Source: Chryseobacterium shigense
Lineage (GTDB): Bacteria; Bacteroidota; Bacteroidia; Flavobacteriales; Weeksellaceae
Length of the DNA: 64,000 nt
Direction of reading: 5' to 3'
Assembly (NCBI RefSeq): GCF_900156575.1
Contig: NZ_FTNY01000004.1
Location: 62,001-126,000, forward strand
The notes beneath the pieces are model-generated. The model did not search any database. It had not been told where the DNA came from and saw only the letters and a list, made by a program, of their open reading frames with translations. Positions 43,370 to 52,051 of this stretch are shown here, in pieces (the stretch's first letter is position 1; every line of letters begins with the position of its first letter). The position numbers were made by a program, and so were the translations under genes.

Positions 43370-44596
43370 TTAAGAAATTGTCTGAGAAATATCTCTTGGA
43401 AAGGTAAGAATATACCGGGCTGTCTTATGCACCATAAGCCCGGACAACAGCTGGTCCTGCGACTCTTCCAGCCTGATCTTTTTACCGTCTTTCTGCAGCA
43501 GGTAAATAGGTTGCTTTTCGGTGTCATAGGGCAATAATTTTCTTTTAATCTCGTGTACAAGCTCCTTTCCATTATCAATTCCGAAAAATTCATTGGTTTT
43601 TTTTATCTTTTCTTCAACAAATTCGGGATCAAACGGACGGGTTGAAATGACGGTTTTTGGAAGATTTCTCTGAATCACACACTGGCACCAATAAGAAAGA
43701 ATAAAGTCTTCTGAATTCTGCCAGGATTTCATGGCATGAATTATATCATTATCATCAAGCTGGTTAAATCGATAAATATCTTCATCGGTAGCTGAACTTT
43801 TGGCTCTGTGCAGAAAATACTTCAAATTTTCCCCTGCAGGCAGATCCATCCCCTGAGAAACCAAATATTTAGCTCTTTCCAAAATTTTAACCAAAAGAAA
43901 TTCTGCCAGCGCCGAAGTCTTATGATAATACACCTGCCAGTACATAAACATTCTTGCAGTAAGAAAGTTTTCAATAGAATAAACTCCTTTCGCATCAATG
44001 ACAAGTTCACCTTCACCGCAGACATTCATCATGGAAATAATTCTCTGGGTATTAATATTTCCTTCGGAAACTCCTGTAAAAAAACTGTCTCGGTTGAGAT
44101 AATCAAGCCTGTCCACGTCTAGTTGGGACGAAATAAGCTGATTGAAAAATTTTCTGTGATATTTCCCCTGAAACATTTCGATGGCTAATGAAAGCTGTCC
44201 TGCAAATTCTTCATTTAATTTATGCATCAGCAGAAGCGAAAGCTTTTCGTGGTGCCAGTCATCCATCAGCATATTTTCCAGTGCATGAGAAAACGGGCCA
44301 TGGCCGATGTCGTGCATCAGAATCGCAAGCATAGCTCCTTTTTCTTCTTCTTCGGTGATCTTAATTCCTTTCTGACGCAGGGTTTCCAATGCAGTAAACA
44401 TCAGATGCATCGCTCCCAGTGCATGATGAAATCTCGTATGGGTGGCGCCCGGAAAGATCAGATTCAAAAGTCCAGTCTGACCGATTCTCCGAAGTCTCTG
44501 AAAATAGGGATGTTCAATAACATCAAATAAAATTTCGTGTGGAATTCTGATGAAACCATGAACAGGGTCGTTGATGATTTTTAGCTTGTTCTGCAT
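43370..44596 (-). CDS. HD domain phosphohydrolase (dNTPase-like)
   Basis: This is 408 residues from the ATG at 44594-44596 (MQNKLKIINDPVHGF). The HD metal site shows THTRFHHALGAMHLM and HDIGHGPFSHALE. The family motif PYFQRLRRIGQTGLLNLIFPGA (near residue 30, in two parts) marks the SAMHD1/dGTP triphosphohydrolase-related group found at this position in Bacteroidota lipid A clusters. It probably hydrolyses a nucleotide, but the substrate is not established. It heads the leftward lpx operon and diverges from the NYN-domain gene. Confidence 0.88.
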   Translation of the reverse strand: MQNKLKIINDPVHGFIRIPHEILFDVIEHPYFQRLRRIGQTGLLNLIFPGATHTRFHHALGAMHLMFTALETLRQKGIKITEEEEKGAMLAILMHDIGHGPFSHALENMLMDDWHHEKLSLLLMHKLNEEFAGQLSLAIEMFQGKYHRKFFNQLISSQLDVDRLDYLNRDSFFTGVSEGNINTQRIISMMNVCGEGELVIDAKGVYSIENFLTARMFMYWQVYYHKTSALAEFLLVKILERAKYLVSQGMDLPAGENLKYFLHRAKSSATDEDIYRFNQLDDNDIIHAMKSWQNSEDFILSYWCQCVIQRNLPKTVISTRPFDPEFVEEKIKKTNEFFGIDNGKELVHEIKRKLLPYDTEKQPIYLLQKDGKKIRLEESQDQLLSGLMVHKTARYILTFPRDISQTIS

Positions 44597-44617
44597 TGAA
44601 AGGTAGATATTAGCAAA

Positions 44618-44625
44618 CAAAGTTA
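44618..44625 (-). promoter_or_regulatory. -7 promoter element of the HD/lpx operon
   Basis: On the minus strand TAACTTTG matches TAnnTTTG and lies 21 bp before the HD gene start. No clear -33 TTG was seen. Confidence 0.35.
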
Positions 44626-44809
44626 GGGATTTTAAATTTTAGCATTCTTTAATTTTCATTCATCATCATCTTAAAATTAAATGAAAATTAAAAAATTCCG
44701 GAATAAGTCGGGTCATTTCACTAATTTTAGAGATATTAATTTTGACCGATTACCAGAGTCATTAATTGATCGATATAAATCTTATTATTTTTCATCCAAT
44801 ACGTCAATT

Positions 44810-45583
44810 ATGAGTGACAAAAAATTTAATATCGCTATTCTTATTGATGGTGATAATGCGCAGGCTAAATTATTAAAGGAAACGATTGAAGAGGTTTCAA
44901 AATATGGAAAAGCTACGATCAGAAGGATCTACGGGGATTGGACCTCTCAGGGTATGAATTCATGGAAAGACCTTGTCAATCTGTATTCCATCAGTCCTAT
45001 TCAAAAATTTTCTTATACAAGCGGAAAAAACTCAACGGATGGCGCTATGATTATTGATGCAATGGATATTTTACACGGCAAGAGTGTGGAAGGTTTCTGC
45101 ATTGTGTCAAGTGACAGCGATTATACGGGTTTGGCCAAAAGAATTCGTGAAGAGGGGCTTTTTGTCATGGGTATAGGAGAGAAAAAAACGCCTGAAGCTT
45201 TTGTAAAATCCTGCGACATCTTTACTTATACTGAAAACATCACTCCTAAAGTTAAAAAAGAAGCAAAAGCTGAAAGCCATAAAGTAAAGGAAAATAAAGT
45301 TGAAGATACCGTGAAAAAAGAGCCTGCCACTCCTAAAGTTCATGAGTTTCAAAGCTTCTTATCCAGGAAAGATGAGGAAACGATTTCAAAAGCATTTGAA
45401 ATTTCCGCCAACGAAAATGACATGGCTTTTATTTCAACACTTGGTACCAATATCCGAAAAATCGACCCCAGTTTTGATTCAAGAACCTATGGATACTCTA
45501 CTTTATCCAAATTATTTGATGATCTGCCGTATTTTGAGGTGGTGAGAAATGAAACGAACCACCCTCTGTTAAAAAGAAAATAG
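44810..45583 (+). CDS. NYN domain protein with C-terminal LOTUS/OST-HTH-like domain
   Basis: This is 257 residues from the ATG at 44810 (MSDKKFNIAILIDGDNAQ). An upstream in-frame ATG at 44681 exists, but a TAATTTTG -7 element at 44737-44744 lies between them, favouring the internal start. The PIN-like NYN nuclease domain spans about 5-150, with acidic residues in LIDGDNA, STDGAMIIDAMD and SSDSDYTGLAKR. A Lys/Glu-rich linker follows. The C-terminal 75 residues (AFISTLGTNIRKIDPSFDSR, then YGYSTLSKLFDDL) resemble the OST-HTH RNA-binding fold. It is probably an RNA-processing factor. Confidence 0.85.
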   Translation: MSDKKFNIAILIDGDNAQAKLLKETIEEVSKYGKATIRRIYGDWTSQGMNSWKDLVNLYSISPIQKFSYTSGKNSTDGAMIIDAMDILHGKSVEGFCIVSSDSDYTGLAKRIREEGLFVMGIGEKKTPEAFVKSCDIFTYTENITPKVKKEAKAESHKVKENKVEDTVKKEPATPKVHEFQSFLSRKDEETISKAFEISANENDMAFISTLGTNIRKIDPSFDSRTYGYSTLSKLFDDLPYFEVVRNETNHPLLKRK

Positions 45584-45727
45584 ATCGTACTACAATATGT
45601 GAGGACTTTTAACAAAGGTCTTTTATTGAGCATTTACGGGATGATTTATCAAGCCTAGCCTCTTTAAATTTTGTGTGCTATGGGTTTAACATTTATCTTT
45701 GATCACTTCAATCAACTGATATCTTCA

Positions 45728-47371
45728 ATGAGAATCCTATTCATTTTCATCCTGTCATTTTTAAATATGCCCTTTTCTGCACAAGCTTTATCTGAAACCC
45801 AAAAGCTGGAATCACTTGGTAAGGTTTGGGGATTTTTAAAATATTACCATCCTCACGTGGCAAAAGGAGATTTCGATTGGGATGAGCAGCTTGTTCAGAA
45901 AATTGATGAACTTGACCGTATTCATGATAAAGCTCAGCTGAATGAATTGTATTTTAGATGGATCAGTAGTCTTGGAAAAGTTGAAGACTGCCCCACATGC
46001 CTCAAGCATGATAAAGAAAAGGTTTATTTTTTGAAAAACTTCGACTTAAGCTGGCTCAGCGACAATCATCTCTTCGATGAAAAAGTAAGCCGCCAGCTTC
46101 TTTTCATTCAGAACAACAGAAATCTTGGAGGGAATCATTATTTTGGAAGTGGTGGAAAAAAAGTGTATTTCCGGAATGAAAAATCTTATGGTTCTAAATT
46201 TACATCAAAACAGATTAGTCTTCTGGAGCTTTTCAGGTATTGGAATCTGGTAGAATATTTTTTCCCATACAAATATCAGACGGATGAGAACTGGAATGAT
46301 GTTTTAAGAGAGATGATTCCGAAGTTCATCAGCATCAAAAGTGATGAAAGCTATCATCTTGCCCTTGCGGAATTGGTGACTAAAGTTGATGATTCCCATG
46401 CTTTTTTGTACTCTCCTATTATTAATGCCTATCAGTATGGAAGAAGAAAAGTTCCTGTAGAATATGCTTATGCAGAGGGAAAGCTGATCATCACTCAGGT
46501 TATTGGTAATCAGTTGGACGAAGAAAACGTCTTACAAGCGGGTGATATCATTTACGATGTCAATGGAAGAACGATTCCTCAGATCGTCAATAGCCTGGGG
46601 AAATATGTCCCGGCTTCGAATTCCTGGGGGAAGATCAACAAAGTGAAAAACCTTTTTCTTTTCAGCAATAACAATTCTGTTACTTTAAAAGTGGAGCGTA
46701 ATGGGGAAAATCTCAGCCTGACAGTTAAAACTTATCTTCTTAAAGATATTATTGGACACAAGCCTGCTGTTCAGCAAAAGTGGAAGTTTCTGAATGCCGA
46801 CAAAAAAACAGGTTATGTCAATATGGGGATTATTGAAAAAGGTGATCTTGATGATATGTACAGGGATTTTCAATATACCACCTCTATCATATTTGACCTT
46901 AGAAATTACCCTAAACTGACTATTTTTCCTTTAAGCAGAATGATTCTTCCGGAGAAATCAATTTATTATCAATTTAATTTCCCGGAGACGGATTATTTGA
47001 GTAAATTTTATACCGCTAAAAACAGTATCGGCAGAAAGAATCCTGGCTATTATAAAGGGAATGTAGTAGTTTTGGTAGATGAGAATACCCAAAGCCAGGC
47101 AGAAACCACAGCAATGATGTTTAAGCAACATCCTAAGGCAAAAGTCATCGGAAGCAATACTTCCGGAGCTAACGGTGATATCATCCGGTTTAAAATTGCA
47201 GACCTTGACACCTGCTTTACGGGTTTGGGAGCGTACTATCCGGACGGACGGGAAACCCAAAGGATAGGAATTGTACCTGATATTATTATAAAGCCCACAT
47301 TAAAGGGGATCGGTGAAGGAAAAGATGAAGTTCTGGAAAGAGCTCTACTATATATAAAGACCGGTTTTTAA
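45728..47371 (+). CDS. Exported S41 family serine peptidase
   Basis: This is 547 residues from the ATG at 45728, which begins a signal peptide (MRILFIFILSFLNMPFSAQA); the upstream in-frame TTG is not needed. A helical region with WGFLKYYHPHVAKGDFDWD precedes a PDZ-like domain around residues 245-320 (LQAGDIIYDVNGRTI). The tail-specific protease domain has nucleophile Ser456 in ENTQSQAETTAM. A basic residue expected later is less certain. It should act in the periplasm or outside the cell on unknown proteins. It is a single gene. Confidence 0.87.
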   Translation: MRILFIFILSFLNMPFSAQALSETQKLESLGKVWGFLKYYHPHVAKGDFDWDEQLVQKIDELDRIHDKAQLNELYFRWISSLGKVEDCPTCLKHDKEKVYFLKNFDLSWLSDNHLFDEKVSRQLLFIQNNRNLGGNHYFGSGGKKVYFRNEKSYGSKFTSKQISLLELFRYWNLVEYFFPYKYQTDENWNDVLREMIPKFISIKSDESYHLALAELVTKVDDSHAFLYSPIINAYQYGRRKVPVEYAYAEGKLIITQVIGNQLDEENVLQAGDIIYDVNGRTIPQIVNSLGKYVPASNSWGKINKVKNLFLFSNNNSVTLKVERNGENLSLTVKTYLLKDIIGHKPAVQQKWKFLNADKKTGYVNMGIIEKGDLDDMYRDFQYTTSIIFDLRNYPKLTIFPLSRMILPEKSIYYQFNFPETDYLSKFYTAKNSIGRKNPGYYKGNVVVLVDENTQSQAETTAMMFKQHPKAKVIGSNTSGANGDIIRFKIADLDTCFTGLGAYYPDGRETQRIGIVPDIIIKPTLKGIGEGKDEVLERALLYIKTGF

Positions 47372-47504
47372 ATGAATTGAATATCAGCCGTAACAGAGCA
47401 AGTTTTCATTTAACTAATATTTAACTTTTATTGTCTCTAATTTGTGAGAATTTAAAAGGAATTGGTCAACATTTTGATGCTATAACCATGTAAAAAAATA
47501 AATT

Positions 47505-49049
47505 ATGTCGGAAAAGATATTATGGATAGATGATGAAATAGATTTACTCAAACCCCATATCGTATTTTTAGAAAAAAAAGGTTACCACGTAACCCCTGTC
47601 AATAATGTGAACGAGGCTCTGGAACTAATGGATTCGGAGAAATTTGCGTTGACACTTATTGACGAAAATATGCCCGGCATTTCGGGATTGGAAGCCATTC
47701 CCATGATCAAAGAGAAAGATAATGCTCTGAAGATTGTTATGGTCACAAAAAGTGAGGAGGAACACATTATGGAAGAAGCCATCGGATCACAGATCGCGGA
47801 CTACATTCTTAAACCTGTAAATCCTAACCAGATTTTATTGTCGTTAAAAAAGAATCTTCAGGAGGATAATCTTGTAGAGCAGAAAACAATTCTTCAGTAC
47901 CAGCAAGAGTTCAGAAACCTGTCTATGGAACTTTCTTATATCAGAACATATCAGGAATGGGCGGAATATTACAAGAAAATCCTGAGCTGGGAAATAAAAT
48001 TTGATAAGGTAGCTGATAATGAGTTTTCCGATCTTTTGCAGTCGCAGAAAGAGGAAGCCAATATTCAGTTTGCCAAATTCATTGAAAAAAATTACGAGGG
48101 CTGGTTGACGGATTCTGAGAAACCTTTGATGAGTCATACTCTTTTTAAAGAAAAAGTAAAACCTGAAGTAGAGAAAGAAAAAGTTCTTTTGCTGATGGTG
48201 GATAACCTTCGTTTTGATCAGTGGAAAGTTATAGAGCCATTATTCACAAAATACTACAACAAGATTTCAGAAGATTATTACTACAGTATTCTTCCTACGG
48301 CTACACAGTATGCAAGAAACTCGTTTTTCGCAGGTCTGATGCCATCTGAAATCGAGAAACGTTTTCCTGATAAATGGTTTAATGATAATGAAGAAGGAAA
48401 CAAAAATGAATTTGAGCGAGATTTTCTGGAAGATCAGATGAAGAGAATTGGTCTAGGATCTAAATCTATGAAGTACCTAAAAGTATTGAATGCAGATTTT
48501 GAAAAAAAGATCTATGATGACTTTAACCAGCATAAAAACAATGATCTTCTGGTCATTGTCTATAACTTCATTGATATCCTTTCACATGCCAAAACAGACA
48601 ATCACATTGTAGATCAGCTCATCCGTGATGATAAGACGTTCAGATCCCTTACTTTTAACTGGTTTGAAAACTCGTCATTACTGAAGATCATCAAAGCCGC
48701 AGCAGAAAGCGGCTATAAACTTGTCATTACTACCGATCATGGAACGGTATACGTTAAAAAACCCAGCAAGGTAGTGGGTGACCGTGAGACTTCAACCAAT
48801 ATCCGGTATAAAACAGGAAAAAGTTTAACCTACGACAGCAGTGATGTGTGGGCTATAACAAATCCTGAAAAATTATTCCTTCCCAAAGGAAATTTAAGTT
48901 CGAAATATATTTTTGCAAAGAATAATATTTTCCTGGCCTATCCCAAGAATTATAATCACTTTGTCAATTACTATAAAGAAACCTACCAGCATGGTGGAAT
49001 CTCACTAGAGGAGTGCATCATTCCTTTCAGTATTTTAGAACCCAAGTAG
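47505..49049 (+). CDS. porX: Type IX secretion regulator PorX
   Basis: This 514-residue protein has a CheY receiver domain (1-120) with acidic pair Asp9/Asp10, phospho-acceptor Asp53 in LIDENMPG, Thr81 and Lys103. A helical linker follows, then a PglZ/alkaline phosphatase superfamily domain from about 225 to 514. That domain shows LLLMVDNLRFDQW, the catalytic Thr region LPTATQYARN (265-272) and later TTDHGTVYVKKP. PorX with the sensor PorY and a sigma factor controls type IX secretion genes in Bacteroidota, and its phosphatase domain acts on oligonucleotides. It is encoded alone; PorY is not in the window. Confidence 0.95.
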   Translation: MSEKILWIDDEIDLLKPHIVFLEKKGYHVTPVNNVNEALELMDSEKFALTLIDENMPGISGLEAIPMIKEKDNALKIVMVTKSEEEHIMEEAIGSQIADYILKPVNPNQILLSLKKNLQEDNLVEQKTILQYQQEFRNLSMELSYIRTYQEWAEYYKKILSWEIKFDKVADNEFSDLLQSQKEEANIQFAKFIEKNYEGWLTDSEKPLMSHTLFKEKVKPEVEKEKVLLLMVDNLRFDQWKVIEPLFTKYYNKISEDYYYSILPTATQYARNSFFAGLMPSEIEKRFPDKWFNDNEEGNKNEFERDFLEDQMKRIGLGSKSMKYLKVLNADFEKKIYDDFNQHKNNDLLVIVYNFIDILSHAKTDNHIVDQLIRDDKTFRSLTFNWFENSSLLKIIKAAAESGYKLVITTDHGTVYVKKPSKVVGDRETSTNIRYKTGKSLTYDSSDVWAITNPEKLFLPKGNLSSKYIFAKNNIFLAYPKNYNHFVNYYKETYQHGGISLEECIIPFSILEPK

Positions 49050-49085
49050 TTTTTCTCATAGTTTATTTAAATTTCGGGTTCAGGG

Positions 49086-49122
49086 GCGGCAAAAATCATT
49101 TGATTTTTGCCGCTTCTTTTTT
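49086..49122 (+). terminator. Rho-independent terminator after porX
   Basis: A 13-bp perfect stem (49086-49098 with 49101-49113) is followed by TTCTTTTTT, 37 bp after the stop codon. Confidence 0.85.
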
Positions 49123-49169
49123 CCAGTCTCTTTTAATAATCTCAAAGACTTCATATCTTAGCAAAAAAA

Positions 49170-49463
49170 ATGTTTATCATTTCTCTTACCTATAAAACTT
49201 CCCTGGAAAATGTGGAACACTTTATCCGGGAACATCATGATTTTCTTGAAAAATACTACAGTTCCGGACACCTGATCACTTCGGGCAGAAAAGAACCCAG
49301 AACAGGAGGAATAATTCTTGCAGATGCAAAGTCCAAAGAAGAAATTCAAGATATCATTAAAGAAGATCCTTTCTATAGCAATAACCTAGCGGATTATGAA
49401 ATCATTGAATTTATTCCATCAAAATATAACGAACATTTTAAATCTTTTATAAAAAACTCATGA
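49170..49463 (+). CDS. YciI family protein
   Basis: This 97-residue protein matches the YciI ferredoxin-like fold. It has the typical His in FIREHHDFLEKYYSSGHLITSG and the following EPRTGGIILADAKSKEE strand-helix. A late DPFYSNNLADYEIIEF segment is also conserved in the family. YciI proteins are small possible enzymes or dimeric binding proteins of unknown substrate. Its stop overlaps the exonuclease III start by four bases (ATGA), so the two are co-translated. Confidence 0.87.
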   Translation: MFIISLTYKTSLENVEHFIREHHDFLEKYYSSGHLITSGRKEPRTGGIILADAKSKEEIQDIIKEDPFYSNNLADYEIIEFIPSKYNEHFKSFIKNS

Positions 49464-50224
49464 AGTTAATCACCTATAATGTCAACGGAATCAGGGCGGC
49501 TTTCACAAAAGATTTTTTAGGCTGGCTGAAGACTGCTGATCCTGACATCGTCTGCATTCAGGAAAGCAAAGCAGGAAACGACCAGATCGACATAGAAAGC
49601 CTTGAAAAAATCGGTTATCACAGCTATTGGCACTCTGCAGTCAGAAAAGGCTACAGCGGGGTCGGAATCGCGTCTAAAATCAAACCGAATCATATTGAAT
49701 ACGGATGTGGTATTGAAAGTTACGATAATGAAGGCAGGATCATCCGTGCGGATTTTGACGGCTACTCAGTAATTTCTGTTTATGTTCCCTCTGCAAGTAA
49801 TATTGAAAGGCTTGAATTTAAAATGCAGTTTTGCCATGATTTCCTGGTTTATATAAAGGAACTCAGAAAAACGATTCCTAATCTCATTATTTCGGGAGAT
49901 TTCAATATTTGCCATCAGGCTATCGATATTCATGATCCGGTCCGTTTAAAGAACGTTTCCGGCTTCCTGCCGATGGAAAGAGAATGGATGACCAGCTTTA
50001 TCGAGGAATGCGAATTGATTGACAGTTTCCGGTTTTTCAACAGTGAACCGGATAATTATACCTGGTGGAGCTACCGGCAGAATTCCAGAGCTAAGAATAA
50101 AGGCTGGAGACTGGATTATAACTTTGCAACGTATACTTTAAAAGACAAACTTTCGCGGGCTGTCATATTAAAAGAGGCTGTGCATTCAGACCATTGTCCT
50201 GCCTTACTGGAATTGAATGTGTAA
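49460..50224 (+). CDS. xth: Exodeoxyribonuclease III
   Basis: This 254-residue endonuclease/exonuclease/phosphatase-fold enzyme has the ordered motifs YNVNGIRAA, IQESKAG (metal Glu), VYVPSAS, SGDFNICH (active-site Asp and Asn), WWSYRQNSRAKNKGWRLDYN and the terminal SDHCPALLEL with the catalytic His. It removes 3' blocking groups and cleaves at abasic sites in base excision repair. The start codon overlaps the yciI-like gene. It ends before a bidirectional terminator. Confidence 0.93.
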   Translation: MKLITYNVNGIRAAFTKDFLGWLKTADPDIVCIQESKAGNDQIDIESLEKIGYHSYWHSAVRKGYSGVGIASKIKPNHIEYGCGIESYDNEGRIIRADFDGYSVISVYVPSASNIERLEFKMQFCHDFLVYIKELRKTIPNLIISGDFNICHQAIDIHDPVRLKNVSGFLPMEREWMTSFIEECELIDSFRFFNSEPDNYTWWSYRQNSRAKNKGWRLDYNFATYTLKDKLSRAVILKEAVHSDHCPALLELNV

Positions 50225-50249
50225 ATAAAAGGAAAAGGACTACAAAGTA

Positions 50250-50278
50250 AAAAGCCAGCTGATTCAGCTGGCTTTTTT
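50250..50278. terminator. Bidirectional terminator between xth and the RlpA-like gene
   Basis: AAAGCCAGCTG at 50251-50261 pairs with CAGCTGGCTTT at 50265-50275 around a 3-nt loop, with a T run on the plus strand and A residues on the left side. Confidence 0.85.
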
Positions 50279-50295
50279 AAATTTAAATCATAAAT

Positions 50296-50667
50296 TTAGT
50301 CGACAATTTCATATTCCACCGGAATTGTACCATGATTGATATCTCCGATTTCATCGAACGCAGCTTTAGAAATATCTAATGCTCTTGATGCATGGAAAGG
50401 TCCTCTATCATTAATCTTCACTATCACCTGTTTTCCATTGTTCAGATTGGTAACTTTAATATTAGTTCCAAACGGAAGCGTTCTGTTTGCAGCGGTAAAC
50501 TTTGAATTACTAAAGATCTCTCCGCTTGCTGTTTTTCTACCGTTAAATTTATCGTGGTAGTACGATGCATAACTTGTTTTCTTCGCATCTAAGGCATTAT
50601 TTGTAAAAGAATAGATACCTAAGGTTGAAATCATCATTATGATTACGAGAATGAATCTTTTCATCAT
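50296..50667 (-). CDS. rlpA: RlpA-like double-psi beta-barrel protein
   Basis: This 123-residue exported protein has an N-terminal hydrophobic signal (MMKRFILVIIMMISTLGIYS) and then a full RlpA double-psi barrel. The motifs are SYYHDKFNGRKTASGE, AANRTLPFGTNIKVTN, VIVKINDRGPF and RALDISKAAF. RlpA proteins bind or cleave denuded peptidoglycan at the septum. Here the usual AAH before the K/R-TLPFGT motif reads AAN, and there is no SPOR domain, so lytic activity is uncertain. Two adjacent ATG codons are possible starts. Confidence 0.87.
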   Translation of the reverse strand: MMKRFILVIIMMISTLGIYSFTNNALDAKKTSYASYYHDKFNGRKTASGEIFSNSKFTAANRTLPFGTNIKVTNLNNGKQVIVKINDRGPFHASRALDISKAAFDEIGDINHGTIPVEYEIVD

Positions 50668-51242
50668 CTTGAATTTTATTGGTTTTGACGGAGCAAAAGT
50701 ATAAGGAATGTTGTAAAGTCCCTACTCCATATGTTAAAAACCGTTAACGAAAACAAAATTATATGTTAACAAACCCTGTAAGTTCCTATGAACAGGGGTT
50801 TTAAACCACACTGTTAAAAAACGTTAAAAAAACAGGCTAAAAGTTAACATAATTAACTTATTAACGAAAAAATTCAAAAGTATAATTACAAAAACAACTG
50901 ATAATCAAAAGTTTACGTAATTCGTAAAAATCCACCAAATGAGGTTAAATGATTTCAAAAAACTATTTTTTTTAAGAGGCTTTATTTATAGAACAGGCTT
51001 GATAGAAGTTATTTAAGACTGTTTGTTAGTATGAAGTGTATTCACTTTAACACCTATATTTAACATCAAATCTGAATTATACGTAATATTCCTCCTTATA
51101 ACTCTCAAGATTGATCTACATTTCAAAACCTATCTTCTTCATTATAATCAAATTGAATACCAAATTGTTTTTTTACCCCCTCAATATTATCCTATTTTAC
51201 AACTGCTCTTACTTTAGAATTCGGTTGACTATTCTTATTAAA
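50668..51242. other. AT-rich intergenic region with clustered GTTAA motifs
   Basis: This gap of more than 570 bp has no supported gene. Between 50733 and 50866 there are about eight GTTAA or reverse-complement TTAAC words, three of them full GTTAAC (50743, 50765, 50843). They lie upstream of the RlpA-like gene and could form an operator array. The rest is featureless AT-rich sequence. Confidence 0.45.
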
Positions 51243-51272
51243 ATAAAAAAACCAATGATTGCTCATTGGTTT
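51243..51272 (-). terminator. Terminator of the fibre-like gene pair
   Basis: AAACCAATGA at 51249-51258 pairs with TCATTGGTTT at 51263-51272 and is followed on the minus strand by TTTTTATTT, about 25 bp after the stop codon. Confidence 0.85.
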
Positions 51273-51296
51273 CATTTATATAAATAAGTATTGATC

Positions 51297-52034
51297 TTAT
51301 TTTAAGTATTCTATCACATAGTCATAAGTTCCTGAAGGATATACTACTGACATGCTTGGTGAACCAGTAATAGCATTTCCTGCAGTGGTTGCTAATGTAT
51401 AAGAATATAAACTTCTGTCGTAAACAGTGTTTGTACCAGCCTTATAAATAGTAATACCGTACAATGCAGTCATCCCTGTAGGAGAAGGAATATCAACCGC
51501 TGTAGAGCTACCTGTAGCAGTAAACTGTCCTTTGATGGCATATACCTGAGCATTGTTTACTAATGTATTCGTTGCTACTTCAGAATTCGTAAAGTTTACT
51601 TTAGGGCTTCCTCCTAATGGTATCCATTGACCTGTTGCCACAGTTGTTGGTGAACCAGGATTGGAAAAATAATAAAATCCAGGAGCTACTGTTTGATTTC
51701 CAATACCAGATCCAGTAGCAGGCGTTGTACCTGAAGCGGTATTATAAACGATAATCCCATCAAATCTGTTTGGGTTATTCGATGCTAAAAAAGAACCGCT
51801 ATTCGTTAAAACTAAACTTCTAAGGTCGGCTCTAGGAAATAAAAATCCTTTACCAACGTTTGTTGCAGCAGGACTTGCCCCGTTCCATAGTGTAGAACTT
51901 GATGCATCAAAGAAAGCTGTACTTAAGTTAATTGACGAGTTCCCAAGGGTCTGGTTACCCTTTACCTGTGCTGAAACTTTTGTTCCTAGCAAAGTTGCAA
52001 TAATACATGGGATTAAAAAATATGTATTTTTCAT
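51297..52034 (-). CDS. Exported protein with tail-fibre-like module, function unknown
   Basis: This 245-residue product has a signal peptide (ending TKVSAQ). The mature protein contains FLFPRADLRSL, then FDGIIVYNTASG and APGFYYFSNPG with a later QWIPLGG. That order matches the repeated 'PR-x-GLLVYNT...W' module of Bacteroidota surface proteins and phage tail fibres. The C-terminal half is Thr/Ala/Ser-rich and probably beta-stranded, ending YDYVIEYLK. No sorting domain is visible. It follows the 52-kb gene by 17 bases, shares the module with it, and precedes a terminator. It is likely an extracellular or periplasmic structural protein. Confidence 0.7.
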   Translation of the reverse strand: MKNTYFLIPCIIATLLGTKVSAQVKGNQTLGNSSINLSTAFFDASSSTLWNGASPAATNVGKGFLFPRADLRSLVLTNSGSFLASNNPNRFDGIIVYNTASGTTPATGSGIGNQTVAPGFYYFSNPGSPTTVATGQWIPLGGSPKVNFTNSEVATNTLVNNAQVYAIKGQFTATGSSTAVDIPSPTGMTALYGITIYKAGTNTVYDRSLYSYTLATTAGNAITGSPSMSVVYPSGTYDYVIEYLK

Positions 52035-52051
52035 TTTAATGTTTTTGATAA

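Noticed and set aside
50668..51242. Replication origin, from clustered short motifs in AT-rich DNA
   Set aside because: No DnaA boxes (TTATCCACA type) are present and no dnaA or dnaN is near.
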